A DNA stretch of 64,000 bases from Pseudomonas marginalis (GCF_008692035.1 NZ_VTFG01000001.1:3659501-3723500); one strand, 5' to 3'. Positions 1 through 11,008 are shown, numbered from the stretch's first letter. The notes: generated by a model from the letters alone, not told the origin. Numbers and translations: made by a program.

Positions 1-846
<846 letters not shown>

Positions 847-912
847 ACCAGACCCAGCCACCTTTAAATCACAGCAGAATTCACCCTGCTATTTGCGACC
901 CCGGAGCTCCAC

Positions 913-1308
913 ATGAAATTCCTCGCCCCTTTTGCCCTGTTGACCGTCGCAAGCTTCATGGCCACGCCACTGCTCGCCGCCGAAGAAGCCACTCCACTCA
1001 CCGGCTGTGCCGCCAAGCGCCAGGCCATCAGCACCCAGCTCGAACAGGCCAAGGCCCACGGCAACAGCGACCAGCAAGCCGGCCTGGAAAAAGCCCTGAG
1101 CGAAGTCACCGCCAACTGCACGGATGCCGCCTTGAGGAAGGAGCGCGAAAACAAGGTACTCGACGCCAAGCACGAGGTCAGCCGCCGTCAGGCCGACCTC
1201 GACAAGGCGATGAAAAAAGGCGACGCGGACAAGATCAACAAGCGTAAGGACAAACTCGCCGAGTCACGCAAGGAACTGCAGGACGCCGTGGAAGAACTCG
1301 ACCAGTAA
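913..1308 (+). CDS. DUF1090 family periplasmic protein
   Basis: A 131-residue secreted protein. The first 22 residues form a signal peptide ending in a typical cleavage motif (PLLAAEE). The mature part has two cysteines (TGCAAKR and TANCTD) that could form a disulfide, and a highly charged helical C-terminal half rich in Lys, Asp, Glu and Arg (RRQADLDKAMKKGDADK) that looks coiled-coil. This matches the DUF1090 family (E. coli YqjC type), whose molecular function is not known. It lies 66 bp downstream of ligB on the same strand and ends 6 bp before a convergent cytochrome gene. A purine-rich stretch ahead of the ATG serves as ribosome-binding site. Confidence 0.8.
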   Translation: MKFLAPFALLTVASFMATPLLAAEEATPLTGCAAKRQAISTQLEQAKAHGNSDQQAGLEKALSEVTANCTDAALRKERENKVLDAKHEVSRRQADLDKAMKKGDADKINKRKDKLAESRKELQDAVEELDQ

Positions 1309-1314
1309 AACCGG

Positions 1315-1764
1315 TCAGTGGTCGCGAAATTGTTTATGGCAGGCACTGCAGGCATCTTCGACTTTCTGTACGGCAGGCGTAAGGTTGCTGGCCTTGTAGG
1401 GCTGCACCTGGCTGGCGATCACCAACTCACCGGTGGCCGCTTCCAGATCGCGGGCCAGTTGCTGGAACTGCGCCTGTTTTTGCCACACGTCGTCCTTGGC
1501 GCTGGTGTGATCCTCCTCGCGCACACTCGGAAAGTGTTTCCACGGTTCATGGGACAGCGCATCGAGCTTGACCGCGCCCTCGGCGAATTTCGCGCCATCG
1601 AAGGCAATGCGCCCGCGCAACATGCCGCCCAGGTCTTCAGCGGTCTTGAGCATTTGCTTGAAGATCGCCTTGCGCTGGCCCAGGGGCGAATTCGGATCGA
1701 CGCCGCCGCAGGCGGACAGTGCCAGGCAGGCCAACAGCACAAGCGTCATTTTTTTAAAAGTCAT
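1315..1764 (-). CDS. cytochrome c'-like lipoprotein
   Basis: A 149-residue protein with one c-type heme site near its end: CSACH, with cysteines at 139 and 142 and the axial histidine at 143. A heme site placed in the last helix is the hallmark of cytochrome c' (four-helix bundle; binds NO or CO, or carries electrons in the periplasm). Segments such as RKAIFKQMLKTAEDL fit the first helix of that fold. Unusually, the N-terminus (LALSAC, Cys19) is a lipobox rather than a simple signal peptide, so the protein is probably lipid-anchored. It converges on the DUF1090 gene. The family call rests on heme position and overall pattern; the physiological role is not evident from neighbours. Confidence 0.8.
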   Translation of the reverse strand: MTFKKMTLVLLACLALSACGGVDPNSPLGQRKAIFKQMLKTAEDLGGMLRGRIAFDGAKFAEGAVKLDALSHEPWKHFPSVREEDHTSAKDDVWQKQAQFQQLARDLEAATGELVIASQVQPYKASNLTPAVQKVEDACSACHKQFRDH

Positions 1765-1892
1765 GGCGGCTCAGGGTCACGGGAAACGGCGGCCAGTATC
1801 CTCGCCCTGCCCGTAAAGACCAATAGCCCTATTAATAATAAGGGTTGTCCACAGGCGCTAAGGCGCGGGCAATCGCTTCAGGAACCGTTTGT

Positions 1893-3080
1893 ATGAATCT
1901 CACATTGAAACACTTGAGCCGCCGTCTGGCATGGGCTCTGCCGATGATTGCACTGCTGGCAGGCTGTGACGCGGGCAAGGACAGCGGTAAAGACACAGCT
2001 AAAGAAGAAGCTGCCAAGCCCCACGCCGTCGCCACCTATGTAAGCGCTCCCTGGGAGGCGTTGCCCGCCGTGTCCGACAGCGACCTGCTGGCCGGCTTCG
2101 AATCCTGGCTCAGCGCCTGCCAACGCCTCAAGGCCGACCCTATATGGGGGGCCACCTGCGCAGCAGCGGGTCCCGTGCCAGCCGATGCCGTGGCGGTGCG
2201 CGGTTTTCTCAAGGAGCGCCTGGACGTGTTCGGCCTGCGTTCGGCCGACAACACCCCCAACGGCTTGATCACCGGCTACTACGAGCCGGTCTACCCCGGC
2301 AGCCTGACCAGGACCGCCGCCGCCCATGTTCCCGTGTATGGCGTACCGGATGACCTGATCATCGTCAATCTGGAAAGCATCTACCCGGAACTCAAGGGCA
2401 AACGCCTGCGCGGCCGCCTCGAAGGGCGCGTGCTCAAGCCCTATGACGATGCCAGCGCCATCAACGGCCAGGGCTCCACCGCCAAGCCGATTGCCTGGCT
2501 GACCAACCCGATGGACCTGCAATTCCTGCAGATCCAGGGCTCGGGGCGCATTCAACTCAAGGGCGGTCGCCAGCTACGCGTCGGTTACGGCGACCAGAAC
2601 GGCTACCCCTATCGCCCTATCGGCCGTTGGCTGGTGGAGCAAGGCGAACTGAAGAAAGAAGACGTGACCATGGGCGCCATCAGCGCTTGGGCCAAGGCGC
2701 ACCCGGAGCGCATCCCGGAACTGCTGGCCAGCAATCCCAGCTACGTATTCTTCAGCGCTCGCCCCGACAGTAATGAAGGCCCGCGCGGTTCGCTGAATGT
2801 GCCGTTGACCGCCGGCTACAGCGTAGCGGTGGATCGCAAGGTGATTCCGTTGGGCAGCCTGTTGTGGCTGTCGACTACCAAGCCCGACGGCTCGCCATTG
2901 GCACGCCCGGTCGCCGCGCAGGACACCGGCGGTGCAATCACCGGAGAAGTGCGCGCGGATTTGTTCTGGGGCACGGGTGACGCTGCCGGAGAGCTGGCGG
3001 GAAATATGAAGCAGCAAGGGCAGATCTGGATGCTGTGGCCCAAGGGCGCGGCGTTGCCGCAGGTGCCGGAGACGCTCTAG
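1893..3080 (+). CDS. mltA: membrane-bound lytic murein transglycosylase A
   Basis: A 395-residue outer-membrane lipoprotein that cleaves peptidoglycan glycan strands with formation of 1,6-anhydromuramic acid. The frame is open upstream, but the ATG at 1893 directly begins a signal peptide with lipobox LLAGC (Cys25), so this start is chosen. The body contains the MltA hallmarks: GYYEPVYPGS, the central QIQGSGRIQL and GYPYRPIGRWL motifs, and the 3D-domain segment near the C-terminus (VAAQDTGGAI...RADLFWGTG), where the conserved aspartates include the catalytic one. Length is slightly above the E. coli enzyme because of a linker rich in Lys, Asp and Ala after the lipid anchor. It stands alone and is followed by a short palindromic repeat. 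Confidence 0.93.
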   Translation: MNLTLKHLSRRLAWALPMIALLAGCDAGKDSGKDTAKEEAAKPHAVATYVSAPWEALPAVSDSDLLAGFESWLSACQRLKADPIWGATCAAAGPVPADAVAVRGFLKERLDVFGLRSADNTPNGLITGYYEPVYPGSLTRTAAAHVPVYGVPDDLIIVNLESIYPELKGKRLRGRLEGRVLKPYDDASAINGQGSTAKPIAWLTNPMDLQFLQIQGSGRIQLKGGRQLRVGYGDQNGYPYRPIGRWLVEQGELKKEDVTMGAISAWAKAHPERIPELLASNPSYVFFSARPDSNEGPRGSLNVPLTAGYSVAVDRKVIPLGSLLWLSTTKPDGSPLARPVAAQDTGGAITGEVRADLFWGTGDAAGELAGNMKQQGQIWMLWPKGAALPQVPETL

Positions 3081-3086
3081 TTCAAA

Positions 3087-3107
3087 TGTGGGAGGGGTGC
3101 CCCCCAC
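3087..3107. repeat. isolated REP-type hairpin after mltA
   Basis: TGTGGGAGGGGTGCCCCCCACA, just after the mltA stop, is a short palindrome (TGTGGG...CCCACA) with the GTGGGAGGGG core of the REP family found elsewhere in the window. It sits between convergent mltA and the MAPEG gene and could act as a transcript-end hairpin for either, but has no T-tract. Confidence 0.6.
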
Positions 3108-3127
3108 AACTGGATCTGCGTCACAAG

Positions 3128-3517
3128 TCAGATCGACACGAAGAAGAAGCTCGCAATCAACGCCATGCCCACCGCCCACACCAGCGAGCGCAGTATCGCC
3201 CAGTCGGCCAGGTAGCAAATGATGTACAGCAGGCGGCTGGTGATAAACAGCACCGCCAGCACATTGATGGTCACCAGTTCGGCCGTGCCGGCCAGGTGGG
3301 CGATAATCACCGCGGCGGCAAAGGCGGGGGTGACTTCAAAGCTGTTGAGCTGCGCACTGTGGGCGCGCTTGGCAACCCCTTCAAGGGTATCCAGGAAAGC
3401 ACGCGGGTCGTGGTTCTGCCGCGGCCCGAACTTGCCGCCACTGAACTTGGCCACGCCCGTGCACAGGTAAGGCAGGAAAATCGCGATCAACACACACCAG
3501 AAAGCAGCCGTCATCAC
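3128..3517 (-). CDS. MAPEG family membrane protein
   Basis: A 129-residue integral membrane protein with about four hydrophobic helices: an N-terminal one (FWCVLIAIFLPYLCTG), two central ones (FAAAVIIAHLAG and the following NVLAVLFITSRLLYIICY) and a C-terminal one (VWAVGMALIASFFF). The pattern with RAHSAQLNSFEVTPAFAAAV matches the MAPEG superfamily (membrane-associated proteins in eicosanoid and glutathione metabolism), where the conserved (R)AHxNxxE-like motif lies before the second helix. Bacterial members are of unknown substrate. Two adjacent ATG codons make the exact start ambiguous by one residue. It faces mltA and is transcribed away from the antiporter gene. Confidence 0.8.
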   Translation of the reverse strand: MMTAAFWCVLIAIFLPYLCTGVAKFSGGKFGPRQNHDPRAFLDTLEGVAKRAHSAQLNSFEVTPAFAAAVIIAHLAGTAELVTINVLAVLFITSRLLYIICYLADWAILRSLVWAVGMALIASFFFVSI

Positions 3518-3706
3518 TCAGTCCTTTTGTCGTTTTATGCAGCGATTAGAGTTCTAGCACTAAAAACCCAATGTCGCACCTAACCGCTATGAGCCGCGCG
3601 ACACCGAAAGGTTCTACCGCACTTTCACCCAAGACGTTGCAACCTCACGCCGCCACTGCGGTCCATCCCCCATTAACAACCCACCCCCACCTTCCAAGGA
3701 CCCCGG

Positions 3707-4966
3707 ATGCTTGAACTTGTCGCCGCCTTTATTTGCCTCACAACTCTGCTCACCTATGTGAACTTCCGCTTTATCGGCCTGCCGCCCACCATCGGCGTGA
3801 TGGTCACGGCCCTGCTGTTCTCCCTGATCCTGCAAGGCCTGAGCGTGCTCGGCTACCCAGGCCTTGAGGAGCGCATCCAGCAATTGATCGGCCAGATCGA
3901 CTTCGGCGACCTGCTGATGAACTGGATGCTGTCGTTCCTGCTGTTCGCCGGCGCCTTGCACGTCAACTTGAACGACCTGCGCAGCTACCGCTGGCCCATC
4001 GGCCTGCTGGCCACCTTCGGCGTATTGATCGCCACCGTGGTGATCGGCAGCCTGGCGTATTACATCTTCGCCCTGTTTGGCTGGCACGTGAGCTTCCTTT
4101 ACTGCCTGTTGTTCGGCGCACTGATCTCGCCCACCGACCCCATTGCGGTACTGGGCGTGCTGCGAACCGCCAATGCGTCGAAACCGCTGAAGACCACGAT
4201 TGTGGGCGAGAGCCTGTTCAACGACGGCACGGCAGTGGTGGTGTTTACCGTATTGCTGGGCATCGCGCAGTTGGGCGAGACGCCTACCGTGGGCGCCACG
4301 GCCTTGCTGTTCGCCCATGAGGCAATTGGCGGCGTGGTCTTCGGCGGGCTCATCGGCTACCTGGTGTACCTGATGATCAAGAGCATCGAACAGCACCAGA
4401 TCGAAGTGATGCTGACCCTCGCCCTGGTCATCGGCGGCTCGGCGATGGCCACCGAACTGCACGTCTCCGCACCGATCGCGATGGTGGTGGCCGGGCTGAT
4501 CATCGGCAACCTGGGGCGCAAGCTGGCGATGAACGACATGACCCGGCGCTACCTGGACGGCTTCTGGGAACTGCTGGACGACATGCTTAACGCGCTGCTG
4601 TTCGCGCTGATCGGCATGGAGCTGCTGCTGTTGCCGTTCAACTGGCTGCACGTGTTCGCGGCCAGTTTGCTGGCGGTGGCGATCCTGCTGTCGCGCCTGC
4701 TGACCGTGGCCCCGGCGATCCTGTTGCTGCGCCGCTGGCGCACAGTGCCGCGCGGCACCATCCGTATCCTGACCTGGGGCGGCCTGCGCGGCGGGGTCTC
4801 GGTGGCACTGGCGCTGGCCCTGCCACTGGGCCCGGAGCGCGATCTGCTGCTGAGCATCACCTACATCGTGGTGCTGTCGTCGATCCTGTTGCAGGGGCTG
4901 AGCATCGGCAAGCTGGTCAAGCGCGTGACCCAGGGCGAACCCCAGGCCGCACCTGACGTTCACTGA
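3707..4966 (+). CDS. cation:proton antiporter, CPA1 (NhaP/YjcE) family
   Basis: A 419-residue inner-membrane antiporter predicted to exchange Na+ or K+ for protons. It shows about twelve hydrophobic segments. Family signatures include the ion-binding segment ALISPTDPIAVLGVL around the conserved Asp-Pro, FNDGTAVVVFTVLLG in the following helix, and TWGGLRGGVSVALALAL near the C-terminus, all diagnostic for CPA1 exchangers. There is no long cytoplasmic tail. The ATG at 3707 follows a purine-rich AAGGA about eight bases upstream. Its stop codon overlaps by 7 bp the end of the convergent channel gene. Ion specificity cannot be told from sequence. Confidence 0.88.
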   Translation: MLELVAAFICLTTLLTYVNFRFIGLPPTIGVMVTALLFSLILQGLSVLGYPGLEERIQQLIGQIDFGDLLMNWMLSFLLFAGALHVNLNDLRSYRWPIGLLATFGVLIATVVIGSLAYYIFALFGWHVSFLYCLLFGALISPTDPIAVLGVLRTANASKPLKTTIVGESLFNDGTAVVVFTVLLGIAQLGETPTVGATALLFAHEAIGGVVFGGLIGYLVYLMIKSIEQHQIEVMLTLALVIGGSAMATELHVSAPIAMVVAGLIIGNLGRKLAMNDMTRRYLDGFWELLDDMLNALLFALIGMELLLLPFNWLHVFAASLLAVAILLSRLLTVAPAILLLRRWRTVPRGTIRILTWGGLRGGVSVALALALPLGPERDLLLSITYIVVLSSILLQGLSIGKLVKRVTQGEPQAAPDVH

Positions 4967-5847
4967 TCCTTGTTGATCCGCTGCGGATGCCTCGGGTCCG
5001 CAGCGTGCTTGCCCGGCAAGCTACTCTCGCTGCGAATCTGCGCATGACTGATCAACGCAAAGATAAAGCTGCCACCGATGATATTGCCGGCCAGGGTTGG
5101 GCCAGCAAATACCAGCCAGAAATCCTTCCACGGCAACTCGCCGGCAAACACCAGGTATGACACTTCCGCCGAACCCACCACGATATGGGTGAAATCCCCC
5201 AGGGCCATCAGGTAGGTGATCAGAATGATGATCCACATCTTGGCGCTTTCCATCGACGGGATCATCCACACCATGGTCGCGATCATCCAACCGGAGACGA
5301 TGCCCTTGGCAAACATCTGGCCGGCGTCGTTTTCCATGATCTTGCGCCCGATTTCGAGGAAGGCCAGGTCGGTCTTGGTGTCGAAGATCGGCAGGTGCAG
5401 CATCACGTAGGCCACCAGCAGCGTGCCGCAGAGGTTGCCCACCAGCACCACCGACCACAACCGCAACAGGCGTCCGGCATTAGCCAGGGTCGGCTTGCTC
5501 ATCACCGGCAGCACGGCGGTCAGGGTGTTTTCAGTGAACAGTTGCTGGCGCGCCAGGATCACCGCGAGAAAGCCTGCGCAGTAGCCGAAGCTGGCGATCA
5601 CCTTGAAGGCCTCTCCGTCCGGAAGGCGTGAATTGAGCAGCCCCATGGCCATCAATGACAGGCCCATGGTCAGGCCGGCCGCAAGTGCCGACCACCACAA
5701 GGCGGCGACGCTTCGCTCCAGCTCCTGATCGCCCTGGGTGCGGATAATTTCATGCAGCACCGCCGCGCGGGGCGGCTGGTTCTTGTCGACGTCCTGCTGC
5801 TCTTCCTGGGACAGGTTGGGGGTCTTGCCGTCTTCTTGCGTGGCCAT
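4960..5847 (-). CDS. formate/nitrite transporter (FNT) family channel protein
   Basis: A 295-residue membrane protein related to the FocA/NirC/YfdC family of pentameric anion channels. The frame extends 17 codons further upstream, but the ATG at 5847 with an AGGT sequence ahead is the better start and removes a non-conserved leader. A charged cytoplasmic N-terminus of about 60 residues precedes six hydrophobic segments; FTENTLTAVLPVM in the first half and GDFTHIVVGSAEV in the second correspond to the two half-helix hairpins of the fold. The long N-terminus resembles E. coli YfdC more than FocA. The transported ion is unknown. It overlaps the antiporter gene tail-to-tail by 7 bp. Confidence 0.82.
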   Translation of the reverse strand: MATQEDGKTPNLSQEEQQDVDKNQPPRAAVLHEIIRTQGDQELERSVAALWWSALAAGLTMGLSLMAMGLLNSRLPDGEAFKVIASFGYCAGFLAVILARQQLFTENTLTAVLPVMSKPTLANAGRLLRLWSVVLVGNLCGTLLVAYVMLHLPIFDTKTDLAFLEIGRKIMENDAGQMFAKGIVSGWMIATMVWMIPSMESAKMWIIILITYLMALGDFTHIVVGSAEVSYLVFAGELPWKDFWLVFAGPTLAGNIIGGSFIFALISHAQIRSESSLPGKHAADPRHPQRINKDQ

Positions 5848-5923
5848 GGTGATACCTGAACGGGGGGCGATGTTCAGGTACGACCTATGGTTGATCAAGA
5901 GCGTTCACTGGCCCGGCGCAGGT

Positions 5924-6328
5924 TTACTCGCTGATGCCGTCGTCCTGGAACTGATCCTTGACGTACTTGATCTCGGTACGACCATGCGGTGCCGGCAAAC
6001 CGTCTTCGCCGAGGTTGACGAAGACCATCTTCTCTACAGTCAGGATGCTTTTGCGGGTGATCTTGTTACGCACTTCACAGGTGAGGGTGATGGAGGTGCG
6101 GCCAAACTCGGTAGCAGTGATCCCGAGTTCGATGATGTCGCCCTGGCGCGAGGCGCTGACAAAGTTGATTTCGGAGATGTACTTGGTCACAACACGCTGG
6201 TTGCCCAGTTGGACGATGGCGTAGATGGCTGCTTCTTCGTCGATCCAACGCAGCAGGCTACCGCCGAACAGGGTGCCGTTGGGGTTGAGGTCTTCAGGTT
6301 TTACCCATTTGCGGGTGTGGAAGTTCAT
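5924..6328 (-). CDS. acyl-CoA thioesterase, hotdog fold (YciA-like)
   Basis: A 134-residue soluble enzyme expected to hydrolyse acyl-CoA esters. The start is placed at the ATG at 6328 (MNFHTRKW), because the upstream extension lies in a GC-rich region without family similarity. The NPNGTLFGGSLLRWIDEEAA segment (residues about 15-34) is the hotdog catalytic region: the Gly-Gly turn followed by the helix carrying Asp is typical of YciA/BFIT-type thioesterases. VTKYISEINFVSASRQGD follows as the paired strands. The C-terminus is acidic. It is transcribed away from ahcY, whose promoter lies in the gap. Confidence 0.85.
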   Translation of the reverse strand: MNFHTRKWVKPEDLNPNGTLFGGSLLRWIDEEAAIYAIVQLGNQRVVTKYISEINFVSASRQGDIIELGITATEFGRTSITLTCEVRNKITRKSILTVEKMVFVNLGEDGLPAPHGRTEIKYVKDQFQDDGISE

Positions 6329-6447
6329 GGTCACTCCAAAGCGTCTTGCCGAATGATGGGCAACATCATGGCAGAGCCTGCCCCCAAGCTCTATGCGCCA
6401 TTGCCTATCAACCCCATGTGCGATCTTCATATGGCCGACAGAAAGGC

Positions 6448-8065
<1,618 letters not shown>

Positions 8066-8077
8066 TCGGCTTGGCTG

Positions 8078-8097
8078 CCCGCCCCTTCAGGGGCGGG
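8078..8097 (+). other. GC-rich stem-loop between ahcY and metF
   Basis: CCCGCCCC and GGGGCGGG form a perfect 8-bp stem with loop TTCA just after the ahcY stop. It is followed only by TTCG, not a T-tract, so it may be a weak or partial terminator or an mRNA-stabilising hairpin that sets the ahcY:metF ratio. Confidence 0.6.
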
Positions 8098-8135
8098 TTC
8101 GCCTTACAGGCTTTCGAGTTCCCAAGGGTATGACC

Positions 8136-8981
8136 ATGTCCCAAGACCGTCGCTACAGCTTCGAGTTCTTCCCCACCAAGACCGATGCTGGGCATGAAAA
8201 ACTAATGGCGACTGCCAAGCAGTTGGCCACTTACCACCCCGATTTCTTCTCCTGCACCTACGGCGCCGGCGGCTCGACCCGCGATCGTACGATCAACACC
8301 GTGTTGCAGCTTGAAAGCGAAGTCAACATTCCCGCCGCTCCGCATTTGTCCTGCGTGGGCGACAGCAAGGCCGACCTGCGCGGCCTGCTCACTCAATACA
8401 AGGCCGCCGGCATCAAGCGCATCGTTGCCCTGCGTGGCGACTTGCCGTCCGGCATGGGCATGGCCAGCGGTGAGCTGCGCTACGCCAATGACCTGGTGAG
8501 CTTCATTCGTGAAGAAAGCGGCGATCACTTCCATATCGAAGTGGCCGCTTACCCGGAGATGCACCCCCAGGCGCGCAATTTCGAAGACGATCTGCAGAAT
8601 TTCGTACGCAAGGCCAACGCCGGCGCCGACAGCGCGATCACCCAGTACTTCTTCAACGCCGACAGCTACTTCTACTTCGTCGAGCGTGTACGCGCCATGG
8701 GCGTGAACATCCCGATCGTGCCGGGCATCATGCCAATCACCAACTACAGCAAGCTGGCGCGCTTCTCCGACGCCTGCGGTGCTGAGATCCCACGTTGGGT
8801 GCGCAAGCAACTGGAAGCCTATGGCGACGACGTCAAGAGCATCCAGGCGTTCGGCGAACAGGTGATCAGCAATATGTGTGAAGAATTGTTGCAAGGTGGC
8901 GCACCAGGCCTGCACTTCTATACCCTGAACCAGGCTGAACCCAGCCTCGCGATCTGGAACAACCTTAAACTGCCACGTTAG
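8136..8981 (+). CDS. metF: 5,10-methylenetetrahydrofolate reductase
   Basis: A 281-residue flavoenzyme that reduces methylene-tetrahydrofolate to methyl-tetrahydrofolate, the methyl donor for methionine synthesis. The fold is a TIM barrel; visible motifs are YSFEFFPTK at the N-terminus, SCTYGAGGST, RIVALRGDLP, EVAAYPEMHP and ITQYFFNAD, all conserved around FAD and folate. Two ATG codons lie two codons apart; the second is preferred because AAGGG is then about seven bases upstream. It follows ahcY, linking SAH removal with regeneration of methionine. A terminator lies 20-50 bp beyond the stop. Confidence 0.96.
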   Translation: MSQDRRYSFEFFPTKTDAGHEKLMATAKQLATYHPDFFSCTYGAGGSTRDRTINTVLQLESEVNIPAAPHLSCVGDSKADLRGLLTQYKAAGIKRIVALRGDLPSGMGMASGELRYANDLVSFIREESGDHFHIEVAAYPEMHPQARNFEDDLQNFVRKANAGADSAITQYFFNADSYFYFVERVRAMGVNIPIVPGIMPITNYSKLARFSDACGAEIPRWVRKQLEAYGDDVKSIQAFGEQVISNMCEELLQGGAPGLHFYTLNQAEPSLAIWNNLKLPR

Positions 8982-9002
8982 GCCGGTTTAATCGCTGTAC
9001 CC

Positions 9003-9029
9003 GGCCCTCGTTATTACGGGGGTTTTTTT
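9003..9029 (+). terminator. intrinsic terminator after metF
   Basis: CCCTCG and CGGGGG pair (one G-T wobble) around loop TTATTA and are followed by seven T residues, ending the ahcY-metF transcript. Confidence 0.75.
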
Positions 9030-9064
9030 CGTCTATATATTCCCGGAAAGGAAGCCTGCAGTAC

Positions 9065-10147
9065 ATGAATACAGCGTCCCCGACTCCCCGCCCGCAGCTG
9101 GTGTACCTGGTATTCGGCGCCGAGACCTATCATCAGGAAGCCGTATTCAGCATCGCCAGCGCCCTGGCCCACCTGGGCGGTCCCCAGGACATGCCATTGG
9201 ACATCCAGGTGTTCAGCGACAATCCGGCCCCCTATCGCGGCTTGCCGGTACAGGTTCACACCCTGGACGACGCCACGCGCAAACGCTGGAGCGAGCCCCA
9301 CGGCTACCATTTCCGCACCAAGCACGTGCTGTTGCGCCAGGTGCTGGAAACAGCGGAACGGGCGCTGTTGATCGACACCGACACCTTTTTCCACGACTCA
9401 CCCATGGCGCTGTTCGAGCGCGTCGCGCCCGGTACCGTGCTGTGCAATGCCTTCCACGCCAAATACGGCGACAACCGCGAAAGCGTGCTGTATGAAGCCC
9501 TGGCCAGGCACCTTGAAGACAAAGGCCTGGCCGACGACGACATGTGGCTGCTCAACTCCGGCGTCATGGGCCTGACCCGGCAAGATGCGCACATACTTGA
9601 TCGCTCGATCGAGTTGATGGACGAGCTGTTCCCGATGGCCCACGGTGCCTACACCCTGGAAGAGTTCTGCCTGTCGGTGGCCGCTTACCGTACGCTCAAT
9701 GTGCGCCAGTGCCCCGACCTGATCCACCACTACTGGAGCCGCAAGCAGTTGTTCCGGGCCAAGGTCAAGGCGTGGGTCACCAAGCACGCCGCGGACCCCA
9801 TCTGCGCCCAGGCCCTGGCCGACACCCGCAATGTGTCTGCCCACCTGCCCCGCCCGCCGCGATTGCAACGCTTGATGTACAAGCTGATCACCCTGGCCTT
9901 GCCCAAACGCAAGCAGCAGTTCATCCGCGAAATTCTCTACGGCTGCTACGAGCACGAAAATGAATTCGACCAGGCGTGTGGCCCGGTTTGGTGGGACAAG
10001 GCTTTGCAGAATCAGGAAGAGCGGCAAAAAAGCCCGGTCGATGCGCACCAGCTCGAACATTGGTTCGCCAACCCAGTGGTGCGCCTGATTCTGGGCGAGC
10101 GACGTGCAGCCATCTATGAACACCTGATGACCTCACCGACAAAATAG
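9065..10147 (+). CDS. glycosyltransferase-like protein (GT-A fold, DxD motif)
   Basis: A 360-residue protein without signal peptide or membrane segment. The N-terminus alternates strand and helix (QLVYLVFGAETYHQEAVFSI), and LLIDTDTFFH holds Asp104-x-Asp106, preceded by hydrophobics, as in the metal-binding DxD motif of GT-A glycosyltransferases. NSGVMGL further on resembles the acceptor-side motif of such enzymes. A basic region (RLQRLMYKLITLALPKRK) lies in the C-terminal third and could contact membranes. It stands alone between metF and a binding-protein gene, with no polysaccharide genes nearby, so donor and acceptor are unknown. A GGAAAGGA sequence lies upstream of the ATG. Confidence 0.65.
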   Translation: MNTASPTPRPQLVYLVFGAETYHQEAVFSIASALAHLGGPQDMPLDIQVFSDNPAPYRGLPVQVHTLDDATRKRWSEPHGYHFRTKHVLLRQVLETAERALLIDTDTFFHDSPMALFERVAPGTVLCNAFHAKYGDNRESVLYEALARHLEDKGLADDDMWLLNSGVMGLTRQDAHILDRSIELMDELFPMAHGAYTLEEFCLSVAAYRTLNVRQCPDLIHHYWSRKQLFRAKVKAWVTKHAADPICAQALADTRNVSAHLPRPPRLQRLMYKLITLALPKRKQQFIREILYGCYEHENEFDQACGPVWWDKALQNQEERQKSPVDAHQLEHWFANPVVRLILGERRAAIYEHLMTSPTK

Positions 10148-10210
10148 CGTCGCCCGCAGATGGATGTGCCAGCGCTTCTCTTTAGCGCACGGGCGTCGTA
10201 ACCTCGGGGC

Positions 10211-11002
10211 ATGCCCGTCACTCTGAAGCTGTTGACCGTTGCGCTTTTTACTTGCTTGAGCCTCGCCGCTTATGGCGAGAAATTGCGCATTGTCACCGAG
10301 CCCTGGGCGCCTTATGTGTACGAAGAGCACGGCGCCATGCACGGGCTGGACTACGAAACCACGGTGATCGTGTTCCAGCGCCTGGGGGTCGAGGTGCAAT
10401 GGCAGTTCCTGCCCTGGAAGCGCTGTCTGGCCATGCTCGATCAGGGTCATGCCGATGGCGCACTGGATATTTTCCACAGCCACGAACGCGACGCCCTGCT
10501 GCTGTACCCCAGCGAACCGTTGTCGGAAGTGGAATTCGTGATGTTCTACGCCAACGAACGCCCTCACCCGGTCCAAGGCCTCGACGAGCTGGACGGCCTC
10601 ACTGTCGGCACGTCGCCAGGCTACCTGTACGGCGCGCCATTCAGCGACTCCACCCGGTTCAGCCGCGAGCCGGCCCCCAGCCACGAGGCCAACTTCGGTA
10701 AATTGCTGCTGGGACGCATCGACCTGCTGATCACCGACCGCCGGGTCGGCCAGCATGTGATCAAGGCCCTGGGCCTGGAAGGCAAGGTCAGCCAGGCGCC
10801 CATTGTGGTCAGCCGCCAGCAGCAATACCTCGCCGTACGCCGTGGCGCGGGGATGGACCTGCTGGTACAACGCTTTGCCGCCGAGCTCAAGCGCTTCAAA
10901 CAGGAACCGGCCTACGCCGCTTTAAGCGCCAAATATGGTGGAATCCAAGCCATAACCGCGTCCGGACACACCGTTGAGCAGCAGGAAAGCGGCGCACAGT
11001 GA
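10211..11002 (+). CDS. periplasmic substrate-binding protein, amino-acid (SBP_bac_3) type
   Basis: A 263-residue secreted protein. Residues 1-22 form a signal peptide (LLTVALFTCLSLAAYGEK). The mature sequence opens with LRIVTEPWAPYVYEE and GLDYETTVIVFQRLGVEVQW, the pattern of family 3 solute-binding proteins for polar amino acids, and continues with LTVGTSPGYLYG and LLGRIDLLITDRRVG, the second-lobe features. No ABC permease or ATPase gene is adjacent, so it may feed an unlinked transporter or be a stand-alone sensor-type binding protein of the kind common in pseudomonads. Ligand is unknown. Confidence 0.75.
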   Translation: MPVTLKLLTVALFTCLSLAAYGEKLRIVTEPWAPYVYEEHGAMHGLDYETTVIVFQRLGVEVQWQFLPWKRCLAMLDQGHADGALDIFHSHERDALLLYPSEPLSEVEFVMFYANERPHPVQGLDELDGLTVGTSPGYLYGAPFSDSTRFSREPAPSHEANFGKLLLGRIDLLITDRRVGQHVIKALGLEGKVSQAPIVVSRQQQYLAVRRGAGMDLLVQRFAAELKRFKQEPAYAALSAKYGGIQAITASGHTVEQQESGAQ

Positions 11003-11008
11003 TTGCTC

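Noticed and set aside
3614..4963. A 449-codon Gln/His-rich minus-strand frame opposite the CPA1 antiporter
   Set aside because: Composition (runs of Gln, His, Asp) is what the reverse complement of membrane-helix codons gives; the antiporter has clear family motifs.
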